Shown: in pieces, positions 1 to 7,274 of the stretch
Layout of the letters: every line of letters begins with the position of its first letter
How positions within the stretch are numbered: position 1 is the stretch's first letter
Assembly: GCA_947382415.1 (NCBI GenBank)
Contig: CANCYO010000013.1
Location: forward strand, 1-55,462
From: an uncultured Lachnospiraceae bacterium
GTDB lineage: Bacteria; Bacillota; Clostridia; Lachnospirales; Lachnospiraceae
Direction of reading: 5' to 3'
Length of the DNA: 55,462 nt
Notes under the pieces: model-generated
The model's input: the letters and a program-made list of their open reading frames with translations, nothing else
Database searches by the model: none
Told to the model about the DNA's origin: nothing
Program-made: the position numbers and the translations under genes

Positions 1-44
1 TTGTTCTTTTTTCTCTCCACGAAAATCGCAATTTCCTATAAAGC

Positions 45-76
45 AAAAAAAGAGCTCCGGATCCTCCGAAGCTCTT
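45..76 (-). terminator. Rho-independent terminator after tsf
   Basis: On the minus strand an 11-bp stem (arms 66-76 and 50-60, one T-G wobble, 5-nt loop) is followed directly by seven T residues (45-51). It lies 13 nt past the tsf stop codon and closes the rpsB-tsf unit. Confidence 0.93.
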
Positions 77-89
77 GATCTTTATTAAA

Positions 90-1025
90 TTAACCTAATT
101 GTGCCGCAACCTCTGCCGCAAAGTCCTCGCTCTTCTTCTCCAGACCTTCGCCGGTCTCAAAACGGACAAATCTCTTTACGGTAACCGCAGCGCCTACAGA
201 CTTGCTCACCTGATCCAGATACTGGGCAACAGTCTGCTTGCCGTCCTCGGCCTTTACATAAACCTGCTCCAGAAGGCAGACCTCCTTAAGCTCCTTGTTC
301 AGACGGCCCATCACAGCGCCCTCGATCACCTTCTCGGGCTTGCCTGCCATCTTGGGATCCTGTGCGATCTGCTCGGTGATAATGGACTTCTCATGTGCCT
401 TAAACTCCTCGGACACATCGGAGGTAGCGACGTACTTGGGATTCAGCGCTGCCACCTGCATTGCCAGATTGGTCAGAGCCTCCTTTACCTCGTCGTTTAC
501 CACTGCGGTATCGGCCTCGACAATAACGCCGATTCTGCCGCCGCCATGCACATAGGATACCACGCAGCCGTTCTCTGCGGTAACCTTCTCAAATCTTCTG
601 ATAGACAGCTTCTCTCCGATCACGGCGATCTTCTCCACCAGCGCCTCGGAAACCGTCTTTGCGGAATCCTCGATCCAGCCCTCTGCAAGGAATGCGTCGA
701 TATCTGCCGCAGAGGACTTCACTGCCTGCTTTGCCACATTCTCAACAAACTGCTGGAACTGCTCGTTCTTTGCCACAAAATCCGTCTCGGAGTTCACCTC
801 TACCACTGCGGCGGTCGTGTCTCCCTCCACAGCGATGCGGCAGATTCCCTCCGCTGCGATTCTGCTCTCCTTCTTAACTGCCTTGGCTGCGCCGCTCTTT
901 CTCAGAAAGTCCACAGCCTCGTCCATATTGCCATTGGTCTCATTGAGAGCCTTCTTGCAATCCATCATACCTGCGCCGGTCATCTCGCGCAGCTCTTTCA
1001 CCATAGCCGCTGTAATCTCTGCCAT
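90..1025 (-). CDS. tsf: Translation elongation factor Ts
   Basis: EF-Ts is the cytosolic nucleotide exchange factor that regenerates EF-Tu-GTP during translation. The 311-residue product has the N-terminal UBA-like module (AAMVKELREMTGAGMMDCKKAL) and the conserved TDFVAKNE motif at about residue 80 that contacts EF-Tu, followed by the two core subdomains. An upstream in-frame ATG at 1034 directly abuts the AGGAGG ribosome-binding site, so it cannot be used; the ATG at 1025 has a 9-nt spacing and gives the family-typical MAEIT start. It follows rpsB by 34 nt in the usual rpsB-tsf order and is closed by a terminator. Identification is secure. Confidence 0.97.
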   Translation of the reverse strand: MAEITAAMVKELREMTGAGMMDCKKALNETNGNMDEAVDFLRKSGAAKAVKKESRIAAEGICRIAVEGDTTAAVVEVNSETDFVAKNEQFQQFVENVAKQAVKSSAADIDAFLAEGWIEDSAKTVSEALVEKIAVIGEKLSIRRFEKVTAENGCVVSYVHGGGRIGVIVEADTAVVNDEVKEALTNLAMQVAALNPKYVATSDVSEEFKAHEKSIITEQIAQDPKMAGKPEKVIEGAVMGRLNKELKEVCLLEQVYVKAEDGKQTVAQYLDQVSKSVGAAVTVKRFVRFETGEGLEKKSEDFAAEVAAQLG

Positions 1026-1059
1026 GTATTCCATCCTCCTCTATATCGCCAACTTTAAA

Positions 1060-1824
1060 TTAATTTTCAGCCTGCTCTGCCACTTCCTCGATATCCTCAG
1101 CCTCGCCCGCTGCCGCTGCATCAGCCTCTGTGTAAACAGCCTCGCCCTGATTTGCCTCGATAACCGCGTCAGCCATCTTGGACACAATGAGCTTAACGGC
1201 TCTGATCGCATCATCATTGCCGGGGATGATATAGTCGAGCTCCTCAGGATCGCAGTTGGTATCGCCGATACCGATCAAAGTAATACCCAGGGAGTGAGCC
1301 TCCTGTACGCAGATTCTCTCCTTCTTGGGGTCAACCACGAAAATCGCATCGGGAATTCTGGTCATGTTCTTGATACCGCCCAGATTTCTCTCCAGCTTAT
1401 CCCATTCCTTCTTCAGCTCAATTACTTCTTTCTTGGGGAGCACATCGAAGGTGCCGTCCTGAGACATGGTCTCGATGGCGTGCAGTCTGTCGATACGGGA
1501 CTGAATGGTTCTGAAATTGGTGAGCATACCGCCCAGCCATCTCTCGTTTACATAGTACATACCGCAGCGCTCTGCCTCAACCTTCACAGCGTCCTGAGCC
1601 TGCTTCTTGGTGCCTACGAACAGGATGGTGCCGCCCTGGGCAGCAATCTCGGAAACTGCACGGTAAGCCTCGTCAACCTTGCCTACGGATTTCTGCAGGT
1701 CGATAATGTGGATACCGTTTCTCTCAGTGAAGATATAGGGAGCCATCTTGGGGTTCCATCTTCTGGTCTGGTGTCCGAAATGAACACCTGCTTCAAGCAA
1801 CTGCTTCATAGAAATAACGCTCAT
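1060..1824 (-). CDS. rpsB: 30S ribosomal protein S2
   Basis: S2 is a small-subunit protein that helps hold S1 or the mRNA on the 30S particle. The 254-residue product starts MSVISMKQLLEAGVHFGHQTRRWNPKM, has the family signatures HIIDLQKS and the FVGTKKQAQ stretch, and ends in an acidic Ala/Glu tail typical of Firmicute S2. The ATG is preceded by GGAGGG at 6-nt spacing. Upstream lies a sigma-A type promoter (1997-2025) and a leader of about 165 nt with alternative hairpins, so it can be expressed apart from the flagellar genes in front. As in Bacillus subtilis, rpsB-tsf sits at the distal end of the fla/che cluster. Confidence 0.97.
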   Translation of the reverse strand: MSVISMKQLLEAGVHFGHQTRRWNPKMAPYIFTERNGIHIIDLQKSVGKVDEAYRAVSEIAAQGGTILFVGTKKQAQDAVKVEAERCGMYYVNERWLGGMLTNFRTIQSRIDRLHAIETMSQDGTFDVLPKKEVIELKKEWDKLERNLGGIKNMTRIPDAIFVVDPKKERICVQEAHSLGITLIGIGDTNCDPEELDYIIPGNDDAIRAVKLIVSKMADAVIEANQGEAVYTEADAAAAGEAEDIEEVAEQAEN

Positions 1825-1990
1825 GTCTTTCCCTCCATTTGGTTAGATTCTTCCGCGTCTCCTTTTCTGCCGGATCCCGCGTTAAGACCCGGTTAGCTCT
1901 AACGGAGATTTCTTCCCGGACTGCAGACAATTGCCTGCGGCCCTCCGAAACACCACCGCCAAATCGGAACGCGTGTTTTTTAGTCACAAC
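1825..1990 (-). promoter_or_regulatory. Structured 5' leader of rpsB
   Basis: The deduced leader between the promoter and rpsB contains three small hairpins: 1923-1938 (GCAGGC/GTCTGC), 1889-1905 (CCGTTA/TAAC-GG with a bulge) and 1870-1892 (CCGGGTC/GATCCGG). The last two share positions 1889-1892 and cannot form together. No terminator is visible. An r-protein autoregulatory leader is possible, but I recognise no known motif. Confidence 0.4.
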
Positions 1991-2160
1991 ATTAAGATTT
2001 TAACACAGGAAAACTCCCGTGGCAAGCCTTTTTCCAAAACAATATCAGTTTTTCCGGCTCTTTGGTTCTCAGGTTCCGTCCCCTCTCTGATAATGGCAGA
2101 TATACGTTCATCCGACGCGAAGACAAATCGGGCCTTCTCCATAAAACACAGCAACCGCAA
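1984..2160 (-). CDS. Possible small protein, 58 residues, upstream of rpsB
   Basis: The 358-bp gap between the MltG-like gene and rpsB contains an open frame starting at TTG (2158-2160) with GAGG seven bases upstream and ending TGA at 1984. An internal ATG occurs at 2142. The predicted product is charged and soluble with no membrane segment (it contains KARFVFASDERISAIIREG). Its 3' end overlaps the rpsB promoter, and its start overlaps one arm of a long inverted repeat, so coding is uncertain. I recognise no family. Confidence 0.25.
   Translation of the reverse strand: MRLLCFMEKARFVFASDERISAIIREGTEPENQRAGKTDIVLEKGLPREFSCVKILML
1997..2025 (-). promoter_or_regulatory. Sigma-A promoter for rpsB-tsf
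   Basis: On the minus strand TTGCCA (2020-2025) and TAAAAT (1997-2002) are separated by exactly 17 bp; each matches consensus at five of six positions. The expected start near 1990 gives a leader of about 165 nt before rpsB. Confidence 0.8.
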
Positions 2161-2205
2161 TTGTGCGCCTCAATATAAGCTTCGCCCAATCAGGATTGCT
2201 GTGTG
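2136..2205 (-). terminator. Possible long-loop hairpin after the MltG-like gene
   Basis: On the minus strand ACACAGCAA, next to the stop codon of the upstream gene, pairs with TTGCTGTGT about 45 nt later, followed by only four T residues. The 9-bp pairing is perfect but the long loop and short T run make termination doubtful. Confidence 0.3.
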
Positions 2206-2831
2206 ATGATCTTTGCTATATCTTCTTCGCTGGTTCCTGGAGCAATCTTATAGGTTCCCGCGCGAATTCTTTTAGAATATCCGTTATTACAGAGAAAAGT
2301 GTCAAAAGCCGCCGCATCCTCAATCAATCCCGCTGCCGCCAGCTCCCTGCTGACCGTAGACGAGGTAGCGCCGCTCTTCACCTGAAAGCTCACAGGCTCT
2401 GCATCCGGCTCCACGGACGCTTCCTGCGGCAATGAAGCCTCTGTCGTATCATTCACATTTTCAGAAGGCTGTGTAGTCTCCGAAGAAGTATTGCTCTCAG
2501 CGGTATCACTCTCAGAAGCATCACTTAAAGAACCGCTGTCCGACTCAGTACGGTCTGGTATATTACTGTCGGATACACTGCTGTCGTTTATACTGCTGTC
2601 TGTTACACTGCTGTCGGATGCGCTGGAGGAATCACTCTCCGGAGCCGTCGCCCCGCTCCCCTGCAGCGCGGAAAGCCTTACGGAATCACTGTCTATCATA
2701 CCAAGCTGCAGCGCCCTCTGGCGTATCTGCGCATCTGTCAGCGGTCTGTCTCCCGCATTTGCAATGGTGAGGAGAACGGTTGTGAGCAAGATGCCCGCAG
2801 CCAGTCCTCTCAAATAGTATTTCAGTTTCAT
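2190..2831 (-). CDS. Membrane-anchored protein with MltG-type LysM-like domain, no transglycosylase domain
   Basis: The 213-residue product has an N-terminal membrane anchor or uncleaved signal (residues 8-26, LRGLAAGILLTTVLLTIA), a low-complexity Ser/Asp linker (about 55-115, repeated DSS and SDS) and a C-terminal domain (about 148-213) resembling the LysM-like N-terminal part of MltG/YceG: RELAAAGLIEDAAAFDTFL followed by IRAGTYKIAPGTSEEDI. The catalytic part of MltG is absent; the full enzyme is usually well over 300 residues. It probably sits outside the membrane and contacts peptidoglycan, but enzymatic activity is not expected. It follows the SwrB-like gene by 29 nt with GAGGAG before the ATG, so it is likely co-transcribed with the flagellar genes. 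Confidence 0.7.
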   Translation of the reverse strand: MKLKYYLRGLAAGILLTTVLLTIANAGDRPLTDAQIRQRALQLGMIDSDSVRLSALQGSGATAPESDSSSASDSSVTDSSINDSSVSDSNIPDRTESDSGSLSDASESDTAESNTSSETTQPSENVNDTTEASLPQEASVEPDAEPVSFQVKSGATSSTVSRELAAAGLIEDAAAFDTFLCNNGYSKRIRAGTYKIAPGTSEEDIAKIITQQS

Positions 2832-2860
2832 AATCTCCTCAAATCCAGCTAATAATCTTG

Positions 2861-4138
2861 CTAATGGCTATTATATAAATCAATTACCAGTTTTACCTCG
2901 CCTACACCCAGCCCCAGTTCTCTTGCAATGGCAACCTTGGATTTACCCTGCTGATAAAGACTTAATATCCGTTCATTATTGTTTGCCGTGTTCTCTTCGC
3001 CTGCCGTCATAAAATACAGATCTGTAACCGGTTCAGACACTGATGCCGCAGTTATCGGAGGCTCCGCAGCAATCTCTGCGGCTGCCTTCTCCGCTGCCTC
3101 TGCCGCCGCTTTTTCCGCTGCCGCCTTCTCCGCCGCTGCCCGCTCTGCGGCCTCTGCCGCTGCTTTTTCCGCTGCCGCCTTCTCCGCCGCTGCCCGTTCC
3201 GCTGCCTCTGCCGCCGCTTTCTCCGCCGCTGCCCGCTCTGCGGCCTCTGCTGCTGCTTTTTCCGCTGCTGCCCGCTCCGCCGCTTCTGCCGCCGCTTTTT
3301 CCGCTGCCGCCTTCTCCGCCGCTGCCCGCTCTGCGGCCTCTGCCACTGCCTTTTCTGCTGCCGCCTTCTCTGCCGCTGCCCGCTCCGCCGCTTCTGCCGC
3401 CGCTTTCTCCGCTGCCGCCTTCTCTGCCGCTGCCCGCTCCGCGGCTTCCGCCGCTGCCTTTTTTGCTGCCGCCTTCTCTGCCGCTGCTCGCTTCGCTGCT
3501 TCTGCCGCTGCCTTTTCCGCTGCCGCTCTCTCTATGGCTGCTCTCTCTGCCGCCGCCTTCTCCGCTGCCGCTCTCTCTGCCGCTGCTCTTTCCGCTGCAG
3601 CAGCCTGAGACAGACGCTTAAGCCCGGTAAGTGGTTCCTGGGCTGTCGCAGCGCTCTCGTTCCCAGCCTGAATGCCGGAGATTCCGGGGCGTATCTGTTG
3701 AAAAGAACCGGCTGCGGCCGCTGTCCCACGCCTTACTTCCTCAGCCTCCTGCACAGTCTTGTTGATCTCAGCCATCATGTTCTTCAGACTGGTATGCTTG
3801 TCGTTGAGCATATCGTATAAAAACATGGCCTCCTCATGATTTTTATGAATATCCTCCAAAACTGTGTCGGAATACTCATTGACTGCCATAATTTTTTCAT
3901 TGGTCAGCCGCTCCAGAGAGCGCTCTGTCTTCTCCACCGCATATTCAATAGATTCGCCCACCACATCATCCACATGCTGTCGGATATTGCTCATTTCCTG
4001 TCCAACCAGGGATTTGATCTCCTCCTTTGCAAGCTTCTTCGTCTCCTGCGGCACATCGTCCTTCGACGCAGGCAGAACAAAACCAAGCACAGCAAGGATA
4101 CCGCCTGCCAAGAGCAGGACTATCTCCAAAGCGCCCAT
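2861..4138 (-). CDS. SwrB-position membrane protein with alanine-rich rod and C-terminal helix-turn-helix
   Basis: This 425-residue protein has one N-terminal membrane segment (residues 3-23), a predicted coiled coil (about 30-140), a long Ala/Glu/Lys/Arg rod (about 179-354, units like AAAEKAAAEAAERA) and a C-terminal helix-turn-helix-like end (ILSLYQQGKSKVAIARELG, about 386-404). Architecture and place, after sigD and before rpsB-tsf, match Bacillus SwrB (YlxL) and DUF6115-type proteins. SwrB promotes maturation of the flagellar basal body and export apparatus. The Bacillus protein is about 167 residues; the extra length here is the rod, which resembles TolA helices and could span part of the cell. 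Homology to SwrB is inferred from position and layout, not from clear sequence identity. GAGGAG precedes the ATG. Confidence 0.65.
   Translation of the reverse strand: MGALEIVLLLAGGILAVLGFVLPASKDDVPQETKKLAKEEIKSLVGQEMSNIRQHVDDVVGESIEYAVEKTERSLERLTNEKIMAVNEYSDTVLEDIHKNHEEAMFLYDMLNDKHTSLKNMMAEINKTVQEAEEVRRGTAAAAGSFQQIRPGISGIQAGNESAATAQEPLTGLKRLSQAAAAERAAAERAAAEKAAAERAAIERAAAEKAAAEAAKRAAAEKAAAKKAAAEAAERAAAEKAAAEKAAAEAAERAAAEKAAAEKAVAEAAERAAAEKAAAEKAAAEAAERAAAEKAAAEAAERAAAEKAAAEAAERAAAEKAAAEKAAAEAAERAAAEKAAAEKAAAEAAEKAAAEIAAEPPITAASVSEPVTDLYFMTAGEENTANNNERILSLYQQGKSKVAIARELGLGVGEVKLVIDLYNSH
3075..3605 (-). repeat. Degenerate GCC/GCT-rich repeat encoding alanine rod
   Basis: About 530 bp of imperfect repeats encode AAAEKAAAEAAERA-like units of the SwrB-position protein. 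Long open frames in all phases on the other strand here are a by-product of the repeat. Confidence 0.9.
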
Positions 4139-4171
4139 GTCTTTCTCCTCAGATTTTCGATTAAATTTTTA

Positions 4172-4480
4172 TCAAATCTTCATATCAAAACTGCCGCGCC
4201 CTTTCACTACCACGCGGTCAGCCTGTTCTTCCTTTTTTCTCTGTCTGCCGCCATCCCCGGAATACTCGTTGCTGCCTTTCTCTCTGGCATCATGCTTCTT
4301 GTTCTTCCACTCCGTCTGGTCGCCGCTGACCACACTCTTGGCCCGGTGCTCCCCGGTGCGCTGAGCCTGCTGTCCCAGATTAGTCTGCTCCACCAGTCCC
4401 TTATTATCCTCATTCTGCTTAATCGTCGTATAATCCTGCGCTCTGCTGATGGTTGTAAACTCTATTGTCCCAAAAGCCAT
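4172..4480 (-). CDS. Conserved-position hypothetical, 102 residues
   Basis: A hydrophilic protein with no membrane segment. It starts MAFGTIEFTTISRAQDYTTI and is then rich in Lys, Glu, Gln, Asn and Gly with a basic C-terminus, so it is probably largely disordered beyond the first 20 residues. AGGAGG lies 8 nt before the ATG. It sits 12 nt downstream of the FapA-like gene and 33 nt before the SwrB-position gene, so it is a real member of the operon. I recognise no family. The opening segment may be a short interaction motif. A role in flagellar assembly or surface sensing is only suggested by position. Confidence 0.65.
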   Translation of the reverse strand: MAFGTIEFTTISRAQDYTTIKQNEDNKGLVEQTNLGQQAQRTGEHRAKSVVSGDQTEWKNKKHDAREKGSNEYSGDGGRQRKKEEQADRVVVKGRGSFDMKI

Positions 4481-4492
4481 ATGACATCCCTC

Positions 4493-6088
4493 CTAAAGCG
4501 GGCCCATCTTCACTTCGCCCTGAACACGCTCAAAACGGCAGTATTTATAACTGCTCTTCACCACCATGGACACATCGCCAATGATGATAGTTGTGCCGGG
4601 GAACACCTCTCCGGTAACCTCCACCACGGCTCTTCTCTTGGAGTCAACGAGCTGTTGCAGGTTCAGCATCTCCTGATTTTTTTTGGCAAGACGAACTTTG
4701 TCGGCCTCAATGGCATTCATTGCCACCTTGAAATATTTGAGCTGCTCCTGTGTAAACTTGAATCCCTGCGCATGTTTCTCCGCAAAAGTGGAGAGGATGG
4801 GCTGAGCGTTTTTGATGGACTTCATCAGATCCGCCACCTCTCTCTGAAGATTGAGATAATCAGCCTTCAACTGGGGATTCACCCCCACCTCCACAACCGT
4901 GGGAGCACACATTTCCGCTCCGAGGTTTTTTACCGAAATCTTGTTTCCCGCCTTCACATGGCCTCCGGCCACAAATCCTCTCTTGCCATGTACGATAACC
5001 TCATCTCCGGCAGTCACGGTGCAGTGCAGAATAGCCCCAGTGTCCACATAACCGTTTTCTGCCACGATCTCAGCACTCTCCATGAACTTGGCGACAATAT
5101 TGCCCCCTGCATGAAGTGTTCCCTTTGACATGCCGTTCATTCCCCGCGCGATGATAATATTTCCGGTGGCATAGATATGCGCGCCTTCCACTACGCCGTT
5201 GATAATCACGTTACCGTTAGCTCTCACAATATAATTGGTGGACACATTTCCGTTCACCTGCACACTGCCGTTAAAATCAATATTTCCCGTGGAGATATCC
5301 ACATTTTCCACTGTATAGACATCCGACACAAAGACCTGATCATCCACCAGCATCACATGTCCGTCTACCTGAGAAGTAATGGACAATTTATCCTCTGATA
5401 AATCTATATGTTTGCCATATTTCAGAACTTTGCGCTTAACCTCCTTGGGCTTAATCTTCCCGCCCATAATGTTGGTTCCGTATTCACCTTCATCCTCCGG
5501 TATGATCTTCGCAAGCAGATCTCCTTTGTGGCAGTGATTGATGACATTGAGATTGAAAAAGTCCACACTGCCGTCCTCACGCTGGGTGGGGCGAATCCGC
5601 AGATCCGTATTAAAGAAATACTCTATTTCCGCATCTTTGCCCTGTCTTGGCTCCTTGCCCTTTGCCACCAAAAGATCCGTACAGTACATACCATCGGACT
5701 GAAAATGATCCTGCAGCTCCGTCATATGAATACCGGATATAATATTACGAAACCGCAGATCTACCAGAAACTCATTAAAAGTTATGCGGCTGCCCGTCTC
5801 CGAAGGCGGATAAAAACGCACCGTCGCAAGCATCTTATCCTCGCTGATCGTAATGCGATAGCTCTCATTGACCGCCGGACATTCGCCCGGTCCCAAAAAA
5901 CACGCAATCTCCTTGCCAGATTCCGCAAACTGCTTTATAGTTCCAAGCTCATAGGCGATTCCCTGCCCGTCAAGCCATTCTGCCACCTCGCCGACTTTGA
6001 CTGCTTCGCCCTCCTCCTTCGGTGGGAAGAACTTTACTCCATAACCTCCGCCCGGAAGACTTACCAGTTGAAAATATCCATTTTCCAT
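4493..6088 (-). CDS. FapA/DUF342 family polymer-like beta-helix protein
   Basis: The 531-residue product matches the FapA (DUF342) family: an N-terminal domain (about 1-200, including the VDFFNLNVINHCHKGDLLAKI segment before a GTNIMGGKI turn), a right-handed beta-helix of Val/Ile-Gly-Asn repeats (about 255-390: GNIDFNGSVQVNGNV, ANGNVIINGVVEG, ATGNIIIARG) and a C-terminal coiled coil (about 400-475) followed by a small beta domain. Family members are cytoplasmic and their function is poorly known; some affect lipopolysaccharide or cell polarity in other phyla. It lies 42 nt after sigD, with GGAGG before the ATG. Its place inside the fla/che cluster suggests a motility role. Confidence 0.8.
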   Translation of the reverse strand: MENGYFQLVSLPGGGYGVKFFPPKEEGEAVKVGEVAEWLDGQGIAYELGTIKQFAESGKEIACFLGPGECPAVNESYRITISEDKMLATVRFYPPSETGSRITFNEFLVDLRFRNIISGIHMTELQDHFQSDGMYCTDLLVAKGKEPRQGKDAEIEYFFNTDLRIRPTQREDGSVDFFNLNVINHCHKGDLLAKIIPEDEGEYGTNIMGGKIKPKEVKRKVLKYGKHIDLSEDKLSITSQVDGHVMLVDDQVFVSDVYTVENVDISTGNIDFNGSVQVNGNVSTNYIVRANGNVIINGVVEGAHIYATGNIIIARGMNGMSKGTLHAGGNIVAKFMESAEIVAENGYVDTGAILHCTVTAGDEVIVHGKRGFVAGGHVKAGNKISVKNLGAEMCAPTVVEVGVNPQLKADYLNLQREVADLMKSIKNAQPILSTFAEKHAQGFKFTQEQLKYFKVAMNAIEADKVRLAKKNQEMLNLQQLVDSKRRAVVEVTGEVFPGTTIIIGDVSMVVKSSYKYCRFERVQGEVKMGPL

Positions 6089-6130
6089 ATCTGACCTCCT
6101 CCCGTGAATCCCGCCGTTTCCTCTCAGACA

Positions 6131-6901
6131 TCAGTCTGTCAGGATTCCCATATAATTTCCCATCTTTGTTTTCATTTTCTGCAGTGCCCTGGTGTGAAGC
6201 TGAGAGATTCTGGACTCAGATACTTCCAGAATATTACTGATCTCCTTAAGCGTCAGCTCCTCATAATAATAAAGAGTGATGACTTTTTGTTCCTTTTCAG
6301 TGAGAAGCTCCAGCGCCTCGCCCAGCACTTTAGCCAGCTCCGCCTTCTCCACCTTTTCCTCAGGACTCTCAAAGTGTGTTCTGGACTGCCGGCTGTAGTC
6401 CTGGGAGACATCGCTCCCCTGTTCCATATATTCGTTTAACGAGACAAGGCCCGTAATTTTCATCTGAGACTGCCAATCAAGATATTCACCGTCCGTTATG
6501 CCAAGGGCTCTGGCGATCTCCTCGTCCTCCGCCATGCGGCCGGTCTCCTGCTCTATCTCCCTGATGACAGTGTCGATCTTTTTCTGCTTCTGTCTGATGG
6601 TACGGGGAATCCAGTCCATTTTGCGTATCTGATCCAGAATCGACCCTCGTATTCTCAGACTGGCATAAGTCTCAAATTTCACTTCTTTCAAACAATCAAA
6701 TTTATCGATGGCATCAATCAATCCGAAAATTCCATAACTCACCAGATCCTCGTACTCTACATTATAGCCCAGATACATACTCAGACGTCCGGCCACAACT
6801 TTGACCAGAGGTGCGTATTCCAATATGATCTTCTCTCGCAGATCGGCATTTTTAGTCTTGGCATACTCTTCCAGCAGTTTCTTTTTTCCCGCCTCGTCCA
6901 T
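6131..6901 (-). CDS. sigD: RNA polymerase sigma factor for flagellar genes (sigma-D/FliA)
   Basis: This 256-residue sigma-28 family factor directs RNA polymerase to late flagellar, motility and chemotaxis promoters. Region 2 is at about residues 25-95 (YEDLVSYGIFGLIDAIDKFD, then RIRGSILDQIRKMDW), region 3 follows with PRTIRQKQKKID, and region 4 carries the helix-turn-helix ELTLKEISNILEVSESRISQ near the C-terminus. A GTG at 6913 overlaps the AGGAGG site, so the ATG at 6901 (11-nt spacing, MDEAGKKKLL) is preferred. It follows the chemotaxis genes as in Bacillus subtilis. The anti-sigma factor FlgM is not in the window. Confidence 0.95.
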   Translation of the reverse strand: MDEAGKKKLLEEYAKTKNADLREKIILEYAPLVKVVAGRLSMYLGYNVEYEDLVSYGIFGLIDAIDKFDCLKEVKFETYASLRIRGSILDQIRKMDWIPRTIRQKQKKIDTVIREIEQETGRMAEDEEIARALGITDGEYLDWQSQMKITGLVSLNEYMEQGSDVSQDYSRQSRTHFESPEEKVEKAELAKVLGEALELLTEKEQKVITLYYYEELTLKEISNILEVSESRISQLHTRALQKMKTKMGNYMGILTD

Positions 6902-6934
6902 TGGAATCGTCACCTCCTTTACGCTTCGTCAGTT

Positions 6935-7213
6935 TTAATCCTCCTGCTCCGGCTTGCTGTCCTTTGCTTCCTGTTCTGTCTGCTCGGATTCCTTCTCAAT
7001 GACTTCTCCCTCTTCGGCAGCTTTCTTTTCGTTCTGGGCGTCAAAAAAGTCAAGCGTCCATTTAACCACGCAGCCCAACAGGTAAAATACCACAAGCACA
7101 ATGAAAAGTACCACAAGCTGGCCCGGCATCGGATATTGCCGGATCAAATTAATGACACAGGTCACAGCTCCCGCCACAAGCATTAACACCAAAGGAAAAT
7201 TGTTTCTGTTCAT
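6935..7213 (-). CDS. Small two-helix membrane protein between cheD and sigD
   Basis: A 92-residue protein (from the ATG at 7213, MNRNNFPLVLMLVAG) with two membrane segments, about residues 5-25 and 33-57, and a charged Glu/Lys-rich cytoplasmic tail. The longer frame from 7258 lacks a good ribosome-binding site and breaks the family-like start; the chosen one has only a weak GGGAAG. It lies 33 nt before sigD. No function is known to me. Its fixed place next to sigD suggests a membrane-linked helper of motility or of SigD activity, which is inference only. Confidence 0.65.
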   Translation of the reverse strand: MNRNNFPLVLMLVAGAVTCVINLIRQYPMPGQLVVLFIVLVVFYLLGCVVKWTLDFFDAQNEKKAAEEGEVIEKESEQTEQEAKDSKPEQED

Positions 7214-7274
7214 TTTTCTTCCCAATCTGCCTGCTCCCACAGGCGCTCGTATCAACAATCATACAGGTATCAGA

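Noticed and set aside
1793..1987. 64-codon frame in the rpsB leader overlapping rpsB
   Set aside because: No ribosome-binding site before its start, overlaps the start of rpsB out of frame, and the region is better explained as a structured leader.
1992..2189. 65-codon frame MGEAYIEAHNCG... between the MltG-like gene and rpsB
   Set aside because: TTG start with no ribosome-binding site; composition looks random. The competing frame 1984-2160 is more protein-like.
3075..3605. Possible CRISPR or microsatellite array
   Set aside because: Repeats are degenerate, contiguous and in frame with no unique spacers; they encode an alanine rod.
2979..3621. Long plus-strand open frames (192-209 codons) rich in Ala/Ser or Pro/Leu
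   Set aside because: They are the reverse phases of the alanine-rod repeat on the minus strand; no ribosome-binding site, and the minus-strand gene is well supported.
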